Shown here in pieces: positions 34,426 through 46,199 of a stretch of DNA of 64,000 nucleotides. The notes under the pieces are model-generated. The model saw only the letters and a list, made by a program, of their open reading frames with translations, searched no databases and was not told where the DNA came from. Location of the stretch: the NCBI GenBank assembly GCA_003290165.1, contig QNQO01006969.1, forward strand, positions 248,001 to 312,000, written 5' to 3'. Both the position numbers and the translations under genes were made by a program. The DNA comes from Berberis thunbergii. Its lineage: Eukaryota > Streptophyta > Magnoliopsida > Ranunculales > Berberidaceae. The number at the start of each line of letters is the position of its first letter. Within the stretch, counting starts at the first letter, position 1.

Positions 34426-34443
34426 TGGTGCCGTCCATGGGGA
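34426..34443 (+). promoter_or_regulatory. Primer-binding site, inner element
   Basis: TGGTGCCGTCCATGGGGA follows the LTR after three bases. It is nearly identical to the site of the outer element (TGGTGCCGTCCGTGGGGA), supporting the same lineage and the same primer tRNA, probably tRNA-Asp-type. Confidence 0.7.
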
Positions 34444-34499
34444 CGACATGGTTCATAACTTTACACTAATCGTCATCTCTTATCAAAACCCAGAGAGAT

Positions 34500-35628
34500 C
34501 GTAACCATTAGGTCATGCAACAACGAAAAACCAGGGGACACATCCAACTCTCAGGTTGTTCCTATACCGCATCATTCAGTAGTTCTTATCGTGCACATGC
34601 AGCCAACTCACACTCCCACACCAATGACGGTTACAATGGACCCCAGAATTGATGTGCTAGCTTCTCAAGTGCAGCAAATTGCCAAGGCAGTGAAGACTCT
34701 TACGTGACAAAATTCACCACTTGCTAACGGAGACCAGGAGCAGCATGAACCTCCTCCTCCATAAGAGGATAGGGAGTAAGCACAAGAGAGCCAGGCCCCC
34801 GCTAGTTCTCATTGGACTAAGGAAGGTTGCGCGGCTAACATTGTGCTCACACCAGGAAAGAGAGGCTCAATACTGGGAACCTCGTCCGCAGAGGGACGCA
34901 TGATCTGGATGTACTATATCGCCTTTTCGTCCCACCATTTGTGGATTGGATAATGAATGAGGCCCTACCGAGGAAGTTCACACCCCCGAAGCTCGACTCC
35001 TAAGACGGGACCACTAATCCTTTCGATCATTTTCGCCATTACTAGCACATAATAGCCCTCAATGAAGGACATGAGTTCGACATGTGCAGATCCTTTCCCA
35101 CTGATCTAAAAATATTTGTGCTGACATGGTTCCACAGCCTTCCACTGAAGTCAATCGGCTCCTTCAAAGCACTGGCGAAAGGATTCCTGACACGTTTTGT
35201 TGGAAGCCAACATTTCAGAAAAGGCCAGCACTACATTCTCTCTAAGGCAGAGGTCTGGCGAGACACTCCGAGAATATGTCATGCGCTTTAACAACGAGCT
35301 GACTCTCATCGACTGGTGCAGCGACGATACAGTCGTGACGGTCTTTATTGTGGGCCTCAGAGAGGGAAAGCTTTTTGAAGACCTCACCTTGGAGTTCCCT
35401 CTGGACATGGTGGAACTCCTCAAGAGCGCCCAGAGACACATCACTCTAGAGGAGTCAAGGACCGCTAAAATGGAAATCGAAGGCGACAGGAAGCCCTCTT
35501 CTCTTAGGGACAAGAAGGAGGGAAAGAGAAGCAAGGATGAGGAACGGAACAAAAGGAAGCGCAACGACAACAAGCCGGACCCTGGTCAGCCCAGGCTAGA
35601 TCCAACTACGTTGGATCCAGAGCCATGA
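34500..35628 (+). pseudogene. gag of the inner Tat-like element
   Basis: In broken frames: MNEALPRKFTPPKLDS-type entry (about 34,950-35,000), DPFDHFRHY, then TWFHSLPLKSIGSFKALAKG and FLTRFVGSQ, next a long frame 35,197-35,628 with LREYVMRFNNELTLIDWCSD and a C-terminal Lys/Arg/Glu-rich nucleic-acid-binding tail. This is the order of the plant retrotrans_gag domain. Base composition is noticeably more GC-rich than the flanking DNA. Stops and shifts make it non-functional. Confidence 0.8.
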
Positions 35629-35929
35629 CACCTGTAAGCGCTAGCCTATCAGACGTACTTAACTCCATGAAAAGTTGAGAGGAACTGAAGTGGCCAACGA
35701 AGACATGAGGAGACCCCTCTAAGCGCGACAACGAAAAATAATGCGTGTACCACAAACAAGCGGTTAAAGAGACAGAAAAATTGAAAGAATTCCTAAAATT
35801 TGATAAGCAGTCAGAATGGACTAGGGATAGGGGGAGTCGGTCAAAGAGACAGAAAAATAGACTCCAGAGACAATCTACGTCCTCCATCGAATCAGACTGA
35901 ATGAAGACCAGTCGTACAGGTCCCGCAAG

Positions 35930-36560
35930 TGGACACTACTGGATATGTGATGAACACAATCCGCGGATGAGGACAGACACATCTGCCACTTATGGGTTCA
36001 GAGCCCCATTCCCACCTTGACATTTACGATCAAGGACCTCGAAGGGGTCTGAGCACCACACAACGAAGCCTTAGTCATCTCGGTCTCCATAGCAAGGTGG
36101 GAAGTAAAGAGAGTTTTGGTTGACACAGAAAGTCCACTTAACGTTCTGTTCTACAACGCATTCCACAACATGGACCTCAAGGAGGAAAACCCGATGTCTT
36201 TAGAATACTCACTGATCGGATTCAATGGGGAGAAGTCCTTCACATCTGAAAAATAAGGTTGGCTACGGTAGCAGAAAAGCCGCAACTCAGGAAAGTCATA
36301 TTTCTGGACTTCATGGTAGCAGACGCACTTTCATCCTACAATCTCATCCTGGGAAAACCTTGGCTCCATCAGATAGAAGCAGTGGTCTCTACCCTTCACC
36401 AGTGTGTTAAGTATACTGCTAACCACTTCGAATGAACAATACGTGGACTCCAACCTATGGCACGAGGCTGCTACTATGCCTCACTAAAACAGATAGAGTG
36501 CTCCCAGATTTAGCGACATCACGCAGGGCAACCTTACCCTGTGCAAGGCCAAAAAATGGT
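35930..36560 (+). pseudogene. Aspartic protease and start of the polymerase region
   Basis: Reassembled by eye from shifted frames: VDTESPLNVLFYNAFHNMDL (about 36,119-36,180; the active site would be DTG and here has E in place of G), then a LEYSLIGFNGE segment, then NLILGKPWL (about 36,345). This is the retropepsin layout of Ty3/gypsy elements, flap and ILG included. About 36,450-36,500 resembles the RG.....ARGCYYASL linker that precedes reverse transcriptase in Tat elements. The polymerase itself does not follow. Confidence 0.7.
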
Positions 36561-38428
36561 AGAGACATCACTTTCAAGCAATACAGGAGCAACAAGTTCT
36601 TCCGCCCAGTGAGTCAAAAAGGCCATGGCGAGCGGGAGCACATCCCCCAACATTCTGTCGACACGAAGATCTGCCCCTATGCAAGGTTTACTTTTTAGTA
36701 ACGTATGTAATGCCTTGACAGTCCGCCGAATGATCCGCGAGTGCAACCCAAATCCACTTCAAGGTCAGAATCAATTTCTTTCTGTCAATATTGATTTTTA
36801 GTTCTTAAAAGACTTATGTGATTTTCAATCATTTAAGAAATAAAGGAAGAATTACAAAAAACAAACTCTATTGATTATCAGAAAAATGTAACAACAAGCA
36901 CCTTGAAGCAGATACAAAAGGCTACATATTACGAACGCCGTGAGGCAGATACAAAATACTACATATTACGAACGCCCTAACGTGGATACAGAGACTGAAC
37001 ACTATAAGCGTTAGAATACAGTGTGAACTGAAGTAAAAGACTCGCTTAAACAATTATGCTACGAACATTGTCCGTCAAAGACTTGCAAACCCTCTAATGC
37101 GAGCAATCTACGAGTGTCAGCAAAGTTAAGAGAATGGGATATGCTTGATACCCTCCCAAGATAAAGACGAAGTGAGAAAAAATTGAAAGACTGAGCAGTC
37201 AGATTGCTCCATCAAATCACCCTGGAAAAGTCTCGTACTACAACATTATAGAGTTCACAACAGGCTGCTGATTTCCTCAAGAGACATCCGACCCCCTTTT
37301 AATTTCCTCAAATAGGTTAGAAGCATGTAGATGAGGATGGCCACAAGTAGGGACGCAACTACGATCTCACAATGCTATCAAGAGAGGCCACTTTTCCCAT
37401 ATGCAATGGCAGTTATGATCAGCCATTGGTTAGCAGCGGGATTTGAGCACTCGAAGGCAAAAGTGGTACGGTGTAACACCAAGGAACTCCCTTGGTAGGA
37501 AATTCGTACTACTTCTCCAAATATGAAAAGAAATTATGAGACCTCATTAGATCAACTACGTGCCCACCAATATCGGGTAACCATGCATAACAACAACTAT
37601 TTCTATGCCTAAATAGCATAAATGTTAGAACATTCGGAGACTCCAGAGACGAGATTCAACTTTAGCCTTTGAAAACCCAAAGCATTTTCCTCAACCTCTG
37701 AAAAACCCAAAGCATCTTCTCAAACAAGGACATTAAAGAAGATAAGCTTTGCGAAAGATAGTGCCTACAACGATTGGAAAACACCATTATATAGACATGA
37801 TGGTTCACCAAGCGGGCACTCAAGCATTAACTGCCAAGCATTGAATACCATATGAAAAATTGGAAGACGACAGTTCCCAAGGAAACTGCATAGACCACGT
37901 CAATCAATTAATGGTGTTGCACGCAACCCCATCAATGAGGGGGAGTAATCGATACTCAACAGTCTCGCAGTCTATTCCACACACGTATCACCAAGCAATC
38001 TATGTCGTACACTCAACGCACCATGCAGAAAACCCTAATTCTTCCTCTGTAGGAAACCCTAGCCCTTCAAAGAGCGTCACATGCTTGGCATGAGCACTAG
38101 AGATCCCAGTCAACCCTGACATATAGATTATACCTACAGATCACACCAGCTGATTTAAGGAAATTTCATCCATTCCATGCAACATGCTGATGGATTAGGT
38201 TTGCACGCCCTCTAGTAGGCGGAACGTCTATTCAAACCAGGCAAGCTTAGTCAGCCAAGACTGATGACGATGGCTTCTAGTTCATCTCGATACCTAGTCC
38301 GCTCAACGCTACCACGCCTGGTGACAACGACTTGCCAGGGATCACTTCCCCGTCCGCAGTCAATGATCGCAGAACCTAATCAGGTAAGCCTAGCTAGTGA
38401 CGACTAGCAACGAAAGCTTCTGATAAAA
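36561..38428 (+). other. Non-coding internal region of the inner element
   Basis: Where reverse transcriptase and integrase would lie there are only short frames without motifs such as YVDD or HHCC. ACATATTACGAACGCC occurs twice near 36,920-36,975. Likely UTR or deleted pol. Confidence 0.5.
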
Positions 38429-39150
38429 GCTCAGACTTGTAGCCCCCATTGCGAGGGTGTAGATGGTTTTGAAGGTAGGAGCCTAATCAGTCCTAAATTG
38501 ATTCAGATGGCTCACCACGGGACCACTATTTTTCAGCGTGGCCGCCAAATCACCAAACCTGGACTTGTAGCTAGCTCTGCAAGGGTGTAGATAGTCTAGA
38601 AGGTGGGAGCCCGGTCAACCACGACATGATTCAGACGGTTTGCCGTGGGACCATGGCTTTTCAGCGTGGCCGCCAAAAAACTCCCAAATTTGTAGCTTGG
38701 TGCATTCAGGTGTAGATAATTTGGATGGTGGGAGCCTAGTCAGTCCTGAACTGATTTCGATGGCTTGTCATGGGACCACTATTTTTCAGCCTGGTCATCA
38801 AACCCCTCTCGAATTTGTAGCCCCCACCGCGCAGGGAGGGTGTAGATGGTTCGAAAGGTAGGAGCCTAGTCAGTCATAAACCGATTTCGACGACTTGCCA
38901 TGAGACCACTGCTTTTTAGCCTGGTCGCCAAACTTTTACTCCCCAAATCTGTAGTCTGCTCTGCTCGGACATAAATGATTTGGAAGGTGGGAGCCTAGTC
39001 AGTCCCAAACTAATTTTGATGACTTGCCACGGGACCACTGTTCTTCAACCTGGCCCCCAAACCTTTACTCTCTGAATCTGTAGTCCACATGACTCGGACA
39101 TAAACAATTCAGAAGGTGGGAACCTCAAGCAGCCCACCACACGACCTCCG
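38429..39150 (+). repeat. ~130-bp tandem repeat, about 5.5 units
   Basis: Units start near 38,429, 38,560, 38,690, 38,814, 38,947 and 39,078 (partial). Each runs TTGTAGCCCCC..., GGTGGGAGCCTAGTCAGTCC, TTGCCA.GGGACCACT and TTTTTCAGCCTGG. Tandem arrays in the 3' untranslated region are typical of the Tat/Ogre lineage. Confidence 0.85.
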
Positions 39151-39718
39151 TTTCCTTTCAAAACAGCGAAGGCATACATGAATCTAGCTGAGTCAGCATC
39201 TTCACGCTCAAACGGGCTGACATTCTAATGTTAAGCGAATGCCACTCACGCCGATACAAAGATCGTACGGCCAATGCCCACATAAAAGCTACCTAGGATG
39301 CCAACCTGAGCTTACGATGCCTGACTCGGCACGAATGCTCTGACACGCACACTCGGCCATCACAACTTGCTCACAACAGCAGCTATAGCGGACTGGCTAG
39401 ACAAAGCAAGGTAACCCTCAAGCAGCTTACCTTAGGGACAGGGCACAACTCAGATGACTCAACCCCCAGCTAAACTATTCGTAACATGCCAACTACAGAA
39501 CATGACTAAACCATGATGACCCCGAGTCATTCATAACACAAAGTGGTCAAACTATCTACCACAGACAAACTAGTCAATGTCCTATTGACTCAACCAGCCT
39601 GTGCCAAAGCAAGACCACAAGGCAAAACGAAAAACATGCAATAGAGACAACAAGTACGGAATGGATAAACATGTTTTCATTAATGGTCAAAGACAAAAAG
39701 AATACAAGCACACAAAGT

Positions 39719-41849
39719 TCATTCCTTATTAGGAAAAGGTACAGAAATGGAAGAGTTTAACCTGGTAGAAGAATGAGTAGGAGTTGCATCCACACGCGCC
39801 GCAGCCTGGACATCAGGACTCAAACTATCTTCCTCGCTCGATGAAGTCGAGGTAACAGACATGTCCACATATGACATCTTCTTATAATGACTAAGATCCC
39901 ACTTCGGATGCTCCTCATTCATCAGCTCCAACTGTCCATGTACAACCCAACAGAACACATTTTTCTTGTTCCTGGAGAAGCTATTCCTCCCGCACCTTTG
40001 CATCAACAAGTTAACGCTCCAGTAACTCCAACTTACCAGTCAGCGCGTTGACCTGAGACTGCTCTATGGCCAGACTGTTCTTCACGGCACTAAGTTCATG
40101 CCACCCCAATTCGAGCTGATCCTCGGCCTTTTTCGCTTCTCAAGCATAGAACTCAGCAGCTCAGTTAGCTTCCTTCGAAGCACTCTCTTCAGTGAAAGAC
40201 AACAGTTCGAAACTCGCCTTAGCCGCAGCTTCCTGCACAACCTCGACTTCTCGGCGGATACGGCTCAGCTCTTACCTAAGTTCATTCTTTTCAGACACTG
40301 CCTCTGTCAGATTATGCTCAAGGTCCTCCAGACGAGCCCTTTGAGCCTCAGCCGCCATGGTTGACTGATCCAACCGCTTCTCTTTGGCCTATTTCTTAAG
40401 CCGTTCAATTTCATGGAGCGCATCATAATACAAAGTCTGCATATTCGAGAAAACGCGTTCCAAGGTGTATACTCTCTCACGAACCACCTCAACTTATGTC
40501 CCAGCAATGGCCACGTGGCTTAAATGAGACATACCCATCATAAGGTACTTCAAGCCTTTATCCATACACCCTTCCAACGAATCCTCCTCGGGTTTTGAAA
40601 CGTGATCCATCAGCCAGTTGTGACACCTGCTTATATGCTTCCTCGAAACATACTCTACGTCCACCTCTTTGTGCCAGACCTGTGAACTCAACTTCACCAA
40701 ATTTGGTGCAAACAGGCTTATTCGTGTGCCCAGATGAAGCTTTTCCTGATCGGGAACTGTGCTGGCACCGCCCTTCACGGTCGCCACTGTCCTCAAGCTC
40801 TCCTCCGTGGCCTTTCCCTTGTCAACAGCAGCAGCCCTTATTCTGCGAGACATCTCAATGGGATCCGGAGGGAGATAAGGCAACGAAGTATCCAAAGGAC
40901 CCTTCAACACCTCAAGCTAAGGCCTAGAGCTAGATGGTGAGTAATGTAGACTATAAGAGACACGGTCGATATCGTGGCCACTATCAGGCGAAGCAACTAT
41001 GGGGTGATCAGATTCTACCACTTCAGGCAAATTCTCACAAAAGCTTTCTACCAGAACGACCCCACGTGAATCAGCACCAGCAGAAGCTACCATCGCAGCC
41101 TGCACCAGACGGTCATTCAGAACCTCGACTTGCACGTCACTATGGTTCGACCTGTCTATGACTCCTGCCAATTGCAGGTAATTCTTCTCCAAGCCGAAAA
41201 CATGTGTCTCAGCCTCAATAGGCCTAGCGACTCACGCTCCCCCTTCATCAGAGCGAGTCATGCTGAAGATGGCCCAGTTTTAACGCAAGACCTATTCCTC
41301 ACGAAGGAGGTAAAAGTTTCAGACGGCTCCTCTGTATCAAACAAAACATGAGTTTTGGTCCCAATAGCCTTCTTATTCCTAGAAAGGGCCCCAACTTCCA
41401 ACTTAATGTGTGACTCTCAATACAGAGTGGGGGCGACGTGCCAGTTGTCCTATAGCCTACTACGGATGAATTTGGAAACCCTTGTGACATCGACCGTCTT
41501 TCTTTTTGGCAAGACGCGAAACTTCTCCATGGTGTTTTGCTCCTCTAAGGTAAGAGGAGTAGTGGGAAACCTTCCTACAAAAAATGCAAGCGATGGTTAA
41601 TCGACCCACTATCAAGCACATCAAAGTCACAAGAAAAGAGATGAACTTATGAAGCGGCCTAAATTGTCGCTCAAGGGGACGACCCTTACATTGAAAATGC
41701 TTCGAATCTGCAGGGGTCAAGTAGTAATTCTGCCAAAACTTGACATCATCAGGCAGCTTATCGAAGCAATTCAGCGACTTCATCTTACAAAGAACATTAC
41801 CTTTTAGCCGATGAGAGGTCAACAACTGAATCACCCGCGGAGTCAAGCT
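39719..41849 (-). pseudogene. Antisense additional ORF, C-terminal part (inner element)
   Basis: On the minus strand from 41,849: SLTPRVIQLLTSHRLKGNVL, CFDKLPDDVKFWQNYYLTP, a variable middle, SRRIRAAAVDKGKATEESLR, a globular segment (ISLFAPNLVKLSSQVWHKEV, CHNWLMDHVSKPEEDSLEGC), then a long heptad-rich stretch (about 40,500-40,020) and an acidic Ser-rich tail ending at 39,719. This is the plan of the 'putative gypsy-type transposon' proteins encoded as additional ORFs, often antisense, in Tat/Retand-type elements. The N-terminal part lies across the CACTA insertion at 55,819-56,170. The outer element carries its relative at 57.8-60.06 kb. Confidence 0.7.
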
Positions 41850-41852
41850 AAC
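41850..41852. repeat. Candidate 3-bp target duplication, CACTA left
   Basis: TAA precedes CACTACAA. The right flank (55,816-55,818) is TTA, so the duplication is imperfect (one base differs). Joining the flanks with one 3-bp copy keeps the antisense ORF in frame. Confidence 0.45.
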
Positions 41853-41989
41853 ACTACAACACAAGTGATTAACAATAGCAGAAGTCCATAGCGTTTTTTG
41901 GACTTGTGCTATAAAAATCAATGTAAATTCAGAAGATAGCATTTTGATTACACAGTGAAACAGGGCGAGAAATAAAAAAATTTGTACGT

Positions 41990-42620
41990 GCATTTTTTTA
42001 TCTATTTCATCTCATCCCTCGTGACTATCCCTCACAAGAACTCCCTCATAGACGCACCTCTCCCTCGCGACTCTCCCTCCCTCACAAGAACTCCCTCACA
42101 GACGCAACTCTCCCTCGCGACTCTCCCTTGCGACCAAGGCTTTCATCTCCTCCCTCGCGACTCTCCCTCACAATGCACCTCTCCCTCACAAACGCAGCTC
42201 TCCCACCTCGACTCTCCTTTCACCGTCACCTCACCTCGCCTGATATCTCTAGCTCTTCTCTTGCCATCAACTCTCATTTTACCGTCACCTGATCTCTCTC
42301 GCTCTCTGTCACTTCGTCGCTTCGCCTCCACTTCACTCTGCCTCTGCTACTAACTACTCCTTCACTATTTTTTCCTCTTCATTTTGCACAAATTAGGGTT
42401 TCTGATTGAAGGTAAGTTGGATTCTGTGATTGCATTTCATTTTGTAGTTTGTTCAATAATTTATTGAGATGTTGATTTTTGAGTCTCTTTTATTACTGAC
42501 AATGTGTTTGTATATTCAGAGAGATAGATGAAATAGATTTCAGAGTTTCTCCATCGGGGAAGAAATACCAAGATTATCTCCAGCGGTTTTCGAGTCATCT
42601 AGAGGCAATTTTGAGGTACG
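41990..42620 (+). other. Pyrimidine-rich minisatellite and a gene-leader-like segment
   Basis: At 42,010-42,290 variants of CTCCCTCGCGACTCTCCCTC and CACAAGAACTCCCTCA repeat. Then ATTAGGGTTTCTGATTGAAG leads to GTAAGT (about 42,410), and a second AG/GT-bounded segment with CGGTTTTCGAGTCATCTAGAGG ends at 42,617. This looks like a captured 5' UTR with two leader exons of an unidentified gene. Confidence 0.45.
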
Positions 42621-43030
42621 AATCTTGAATTGATTTCTGTTCTAATGGTTTTTAGTATGAGATTGCTTTGTGAGATTGGTGGTTGTTTGGTTCTCATTTA
42701 GTTTGCTTTGTTCTAATGGTTTTTAGTATGTCATTTGTGTTCCCAATTGGTTTCCTAGTATTTTAATTTATTCTTTCTCAAAAAATACATGAAAAGTGAA
42801 ACAATACAAGCACCTGAAAGAGTGACTGCGAATAACCCAAACTACTAATATTAGAAGTTACAAGTCTCAACTCTAAAAATCCATATAGAAATAGAGGAAA
42901 AAAATCCATCAGCTACAACTTAATCCTCCCCACCCCATCAGTTATGAGTTATATGGTTGAGTTGGTGATACATCAGCACTAACTAGTACATTTTTGTGTT
43001 TTATAGGTGTAAGGCCTACCAAAAAGAATA

Positions 43031-43038
43031 TTTCTTAC
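43031..43038. repeat. 8-bp target duplication, hAT left
   Basis: TTTCTTAC, repeated exactly at 44,047-44,054. Confidence 0.85.
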
Positions 43039-44046
43039 TAGGGGTGGGCACAGGACGGGATGGGACAAGATATACCCATCCCGTTCATATGGGATCGGGA
43101 CGGGATGGAAAAAACCTCATCCTGACTTCGTCCCATCCCAAACGGGTTTGGGACGAGACGGGACGGGATCAGCGTGCTGCCTGTGACTGCTGCAAAGATT
43201 ATCATCATATAAGAGTGTGAAAAATAACTTTCTTATAATTAGATATAGAGCGTGAAAAATAACTTTCTTAAACCTACAAACAAATTGCAGGAATTTGGAA
43301 ATAGTTATGGTAACACCTAAACAGTGAAATACCCACCAATATAGAGGCGACCCCATGGAAAACCCAAGGTCTCATAAACCAAATCAGCTCTTGAATATAC
43401 GTTCTCTGACAATACAAGATAACTCCTATTTCCCAAGAGTGAGTAACATATTACCTAGCAGGCTTTAGTCTTAAACCAAATTAATAATGGATAAAAAAAG
43501 GCATGTCTGAATATGTCTCTCAAGAAGCTTATAACATTGTATACGTAACGAGCACGTGATTGATTGCAACCTCCCTCAACTGCTAATCTAGTTATGATGT
43601 TTGGGAGAGTTCAATTTGCTTTTGTTTTCATCTGTTTTCTCCTTGAAACTTCAGATAAACCCAGAAATGATAGCCTCAAGAGACACTCATATATAGGCTA
43701 TATCGATATTACATAATATATAAAACCCAAAATAAAATAAATGAAATTCAAATGCAATCTTGAACATCAAAAGATGAAGATCACATAAAGGATTCAAATG
43801 CAAACACCATGAGTTTCTGTCAGTCATCTGTAAGTTTATATGAATAAAAATAAATAAAATATTAATAATAAATATTAAAAAATTAGCTCGGAACGGGATT
43901 GGCGAGATTGAAAATCTCCATCCCATCCCATTCTAGATCGGGACGGGATTGGATCGGGATGAAATTATTCAATCCCATTAAGACCCGAAAAAATCGGGAC
44001 GAAATCGGGACGGGATCGGGATCGTGGGATGGAATGCCCACCCCTA
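43039..44046. mobile_element. Non-autonomous hAT element, 1,008 bp
   Basis: Terminal inverted repeats TAGGGGTGGGCA and TGCCCACCCCTA. GGGACGGGATGG-type subterminal repeats are present at both ends. A perfect 8-bp target duplication TTTCTTAC flanks it. No transposase is present. The duplication length and TIR type are diagnostic of the hAT superfamily. It inserted after the CACTA element had acquired the surrounding sequence. Confidence 0.9.
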
Positions 44047-44054
44047 TTTCTTAC

Positions 44055-44290
44055 CATATAGTTGTTGATTTTCGTGGCAATTTACTCCATTTTAGCCTTT
44101 TTTTAGAAGTTGATGAAAGGGTTTGCGATATTGGATCAAGGTCCATGGAGAATATTGTGTTGGGTTTTCATGTACCAATGGATTTGTCGAACAATGGAAC
44201 ATATGGAAACCTATTGGTTAGGGCTTTCTTGGATGGTATTAGGCCATTTGTTCGAACCTTAATCAAAGTTTCCTATTTGTTTTGATGGTT
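44055..44290 (+). pseudogene. Unidentified captured exon-like segment
   Basis: The frame continues from the sequence left of the hAT element: HIVVDFRGNLLHFSLFLEVD, then ENIVLGFHVPMDLSNNGTYG, then NLLVRAFLDGIRPFVRTL. It looks protein-coding in composition but I do not recognise the family. It is interrupted by the hAT insertion and closes at 44,285. Confidence 0.3.
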
Positions 44291-45530
44291 CTTACATGCA
44301 TGGAGAATTGATTATGATTGTTTTGATAATGTGAATGTAAGATCACTTGGGGGAGGCTACATGGAAAGTTTTTTCAAAAGGTTACTGAAGATGAAAAGAC
44401 CCTACTAAAATAATCATGATTATGAACACTCTTTTATACCCAATTATGGATTACCAAGTGAACACCTTGTGTCCCTATATCTAGAAAGCTATTCTTTTTT
44501 TTTACTTGATATGTTTTAAAAATATTTCGTGCTCCGTTATCCATTTCGACTTTTATCTTTCGATCCACCATTTTTTTTCAAGAATGAGTAGGGCTTTTAA
44601 TAAATGTATTATCAAAAATGCCTTACAGAGTTCAAACCAACCCTTAGCTTATAATAAAACTCTTTCCCAAAATAAAATTTAAAAAGTAAAAATAAAAATA
44701 GCGACTGGCAGATTGGTACAAGCTACGTCAACAAGTCACGATCAAAGCCAGCATTAGGAGTAGACCTTTGAGTTTGTTATTGGCGAGATTTCTTTGTCAT
44801 TATCAACATCCGATGGTGATATACAAGTGATTTTATTCGACAAAATAATTTAGGAACAATTAAGGTATTAACTACTATAACAAAAAATAAAAACAGGGTG
44901 TGAGGTAGTGGGTTTATCCATTGTGTCTAATCCCTTTATAGGAAATAAATAAAGTGATATATGCCTTATCCTATATATAAGCACACATGCATTTACCACA
45001 TTAAGAGCATAAAGCATTGAACTGAATGCCCTTTCTATAGAATGTTTTGTAGCTCATTTTGCAAGAAATGTCTGCTTAAATCACAACAGAAGAAATCTAT
45101 CAAACTTATCAGACAACCTTGACTTGGAAGGTGCAAACAAACAAACAAAAACAGTAGAGTGTTGTAGTCATAAATATTGGATCATAAAGTGGATAGAGGA
45201 GGATCTATATTGAGTTGCTTGATGCTTGAAAATCTATCCATCCGCCTATGAGGAGTGCAGATTCCTAATTGACTGAATTTCTAAACCCCATGTTACTATT
45301 GCTCATCACATTCTCTCCAGGTCATGAAGTCTGCAACACTTCTCCATGATTATGAACAAGAAAAGATAAGTCAAAAGAGATATTGCAAGTTGCATGACTA
45401 ATTTTGTGATGTAGCATTAGATATGGTTGACTGTGATGAAACAAGCATGATTAACACTATCGAGTTTTATTATAAAGGACTTTGATGTGCAAGTTTTCTT
45501 CTTTTAATAGGTAAACTGAGTTTTTACGGA
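44291..45530. other. No recognisable gene
   Basis: AT-rich. A short open stretch near 45,320-45,480 (KSATLLHDYEQEKISQK, FCDVALDMVDCDETSMINT) may be a further captured exon of unknown family. A TATATATAAG box lies at 44,972. Confidence 0.25.
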
Positions 45531-45559
45531 TTCTAGAACTGTAATATGTAATATGCACA

Positions 45560-46130
45560 GTTCTTAAAGACAAAATGAGATGTAATATGTAATATGTAAT
45601 ATGTCAGTAGGAATAGATGAATCTGTAATACTGTAATATGTAATATGTCAGTAATATTGAATCTTTAATAGATGTAATACTGTAATATGTAATAGATGAA
45701 TCTGTAATACTGTAATATGTAATAGATGAATCTTTAATAGATGTAATACAAGGAAACATGACACCCCGTGAGAATTGAGACATCTCACCAATCGTATACA
45801 TCGGGCTCTCAATGACTTACAAGAATGCACCATACAACACCACTTCAGGGAAACAAATCGAGTTGCTGACCATCTTGCAGGATTATATCCACCATTTGAG
45901 TTCCATGAGATTGATAAGTGCTCCTTTGATGAGAATGTTAAGAAGTTTATTCATGAAGATGCCGTAGGGAAAAGATACATAAGAATGTAATCCATTCTTA
46001 TTTTTAGGTTCTGGGATCCTTAATAAACCCTGGCTCATTTTTCCAAAAAAATAATAGATGTAATACTGTAATATGTAATATGTCAGTAGCAATAGATGAA
46101 TCTGTAATATGCACAGTTCTTAAAGACAAA
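45560..46130. repeat. Minisatellite of TAATATG / ATAGATGAATCT words
   Basis: Words GTAATATGTAATATGTCAGT and AATAGATGAATCTGTAATA alternate at 45,570-45,750 and 46,052-46,110. A 35-bp phrase beginning GTAATATGCACAGTTC occurs at both borders (about 45,548 and 46,106). The array is interrupted by the LINE fragment. Confidence 0.7.
45750..46051 (+). mobile_element. 5'-truncated LINE fragment with RNase H C-terminus
   Basis: 302 bp ending in a short A-tail and flanked by TAATAGATGTAATAC at 45,735-45,749 and 46,052-46,066, a perfect 15-bp duplication. The encoded RALNDLQECTIQHHFRETNR and VADHLAGL match the C-terminal helix of the RNase H domain found at the 3' end of plant LINEs, where H.FRE.N..AD.LA is conserved. 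Because the target is a minisatellite containing similar words, the duplication alone is not decisive; the A-tail and coding end support it. Confidence 0.7.
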
Positions 46131-46159
46131 ATGAGATGAGACATTGACTAGATCCTGAG

Positions 46160-46199
46160 ATGAATCACTTAACTGAAAATAGTAGAAAAGAATCATTTA
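46160..46199 (+). repeat. 40-bp direct repeat bordering the WUSCHEL capture, left
   Basis: A 40-bp word beginning ATGAATCACTTAACTG and ending GAATCATTTA recurs at 47,377-47,416 with one mismatch. The two copies bracket the WUSCHEL-derived segment. Confidence 0.85.

Noticed and set aside
36561..38428. Hidden reverse transcriptase or integrase in the inner Tat-like element
   Set aside because: I looked for YVDD-type, HHCC and DDE-type patterns in all frames of the visible ORFs and found none; the interval also lacks long open frames.
38429..39150. Regularly spaced repeats that could suggest a CRISPR-like array
   Set aside because: Units are contiguous tandem copies without unique spacers, in a plant retroelement.
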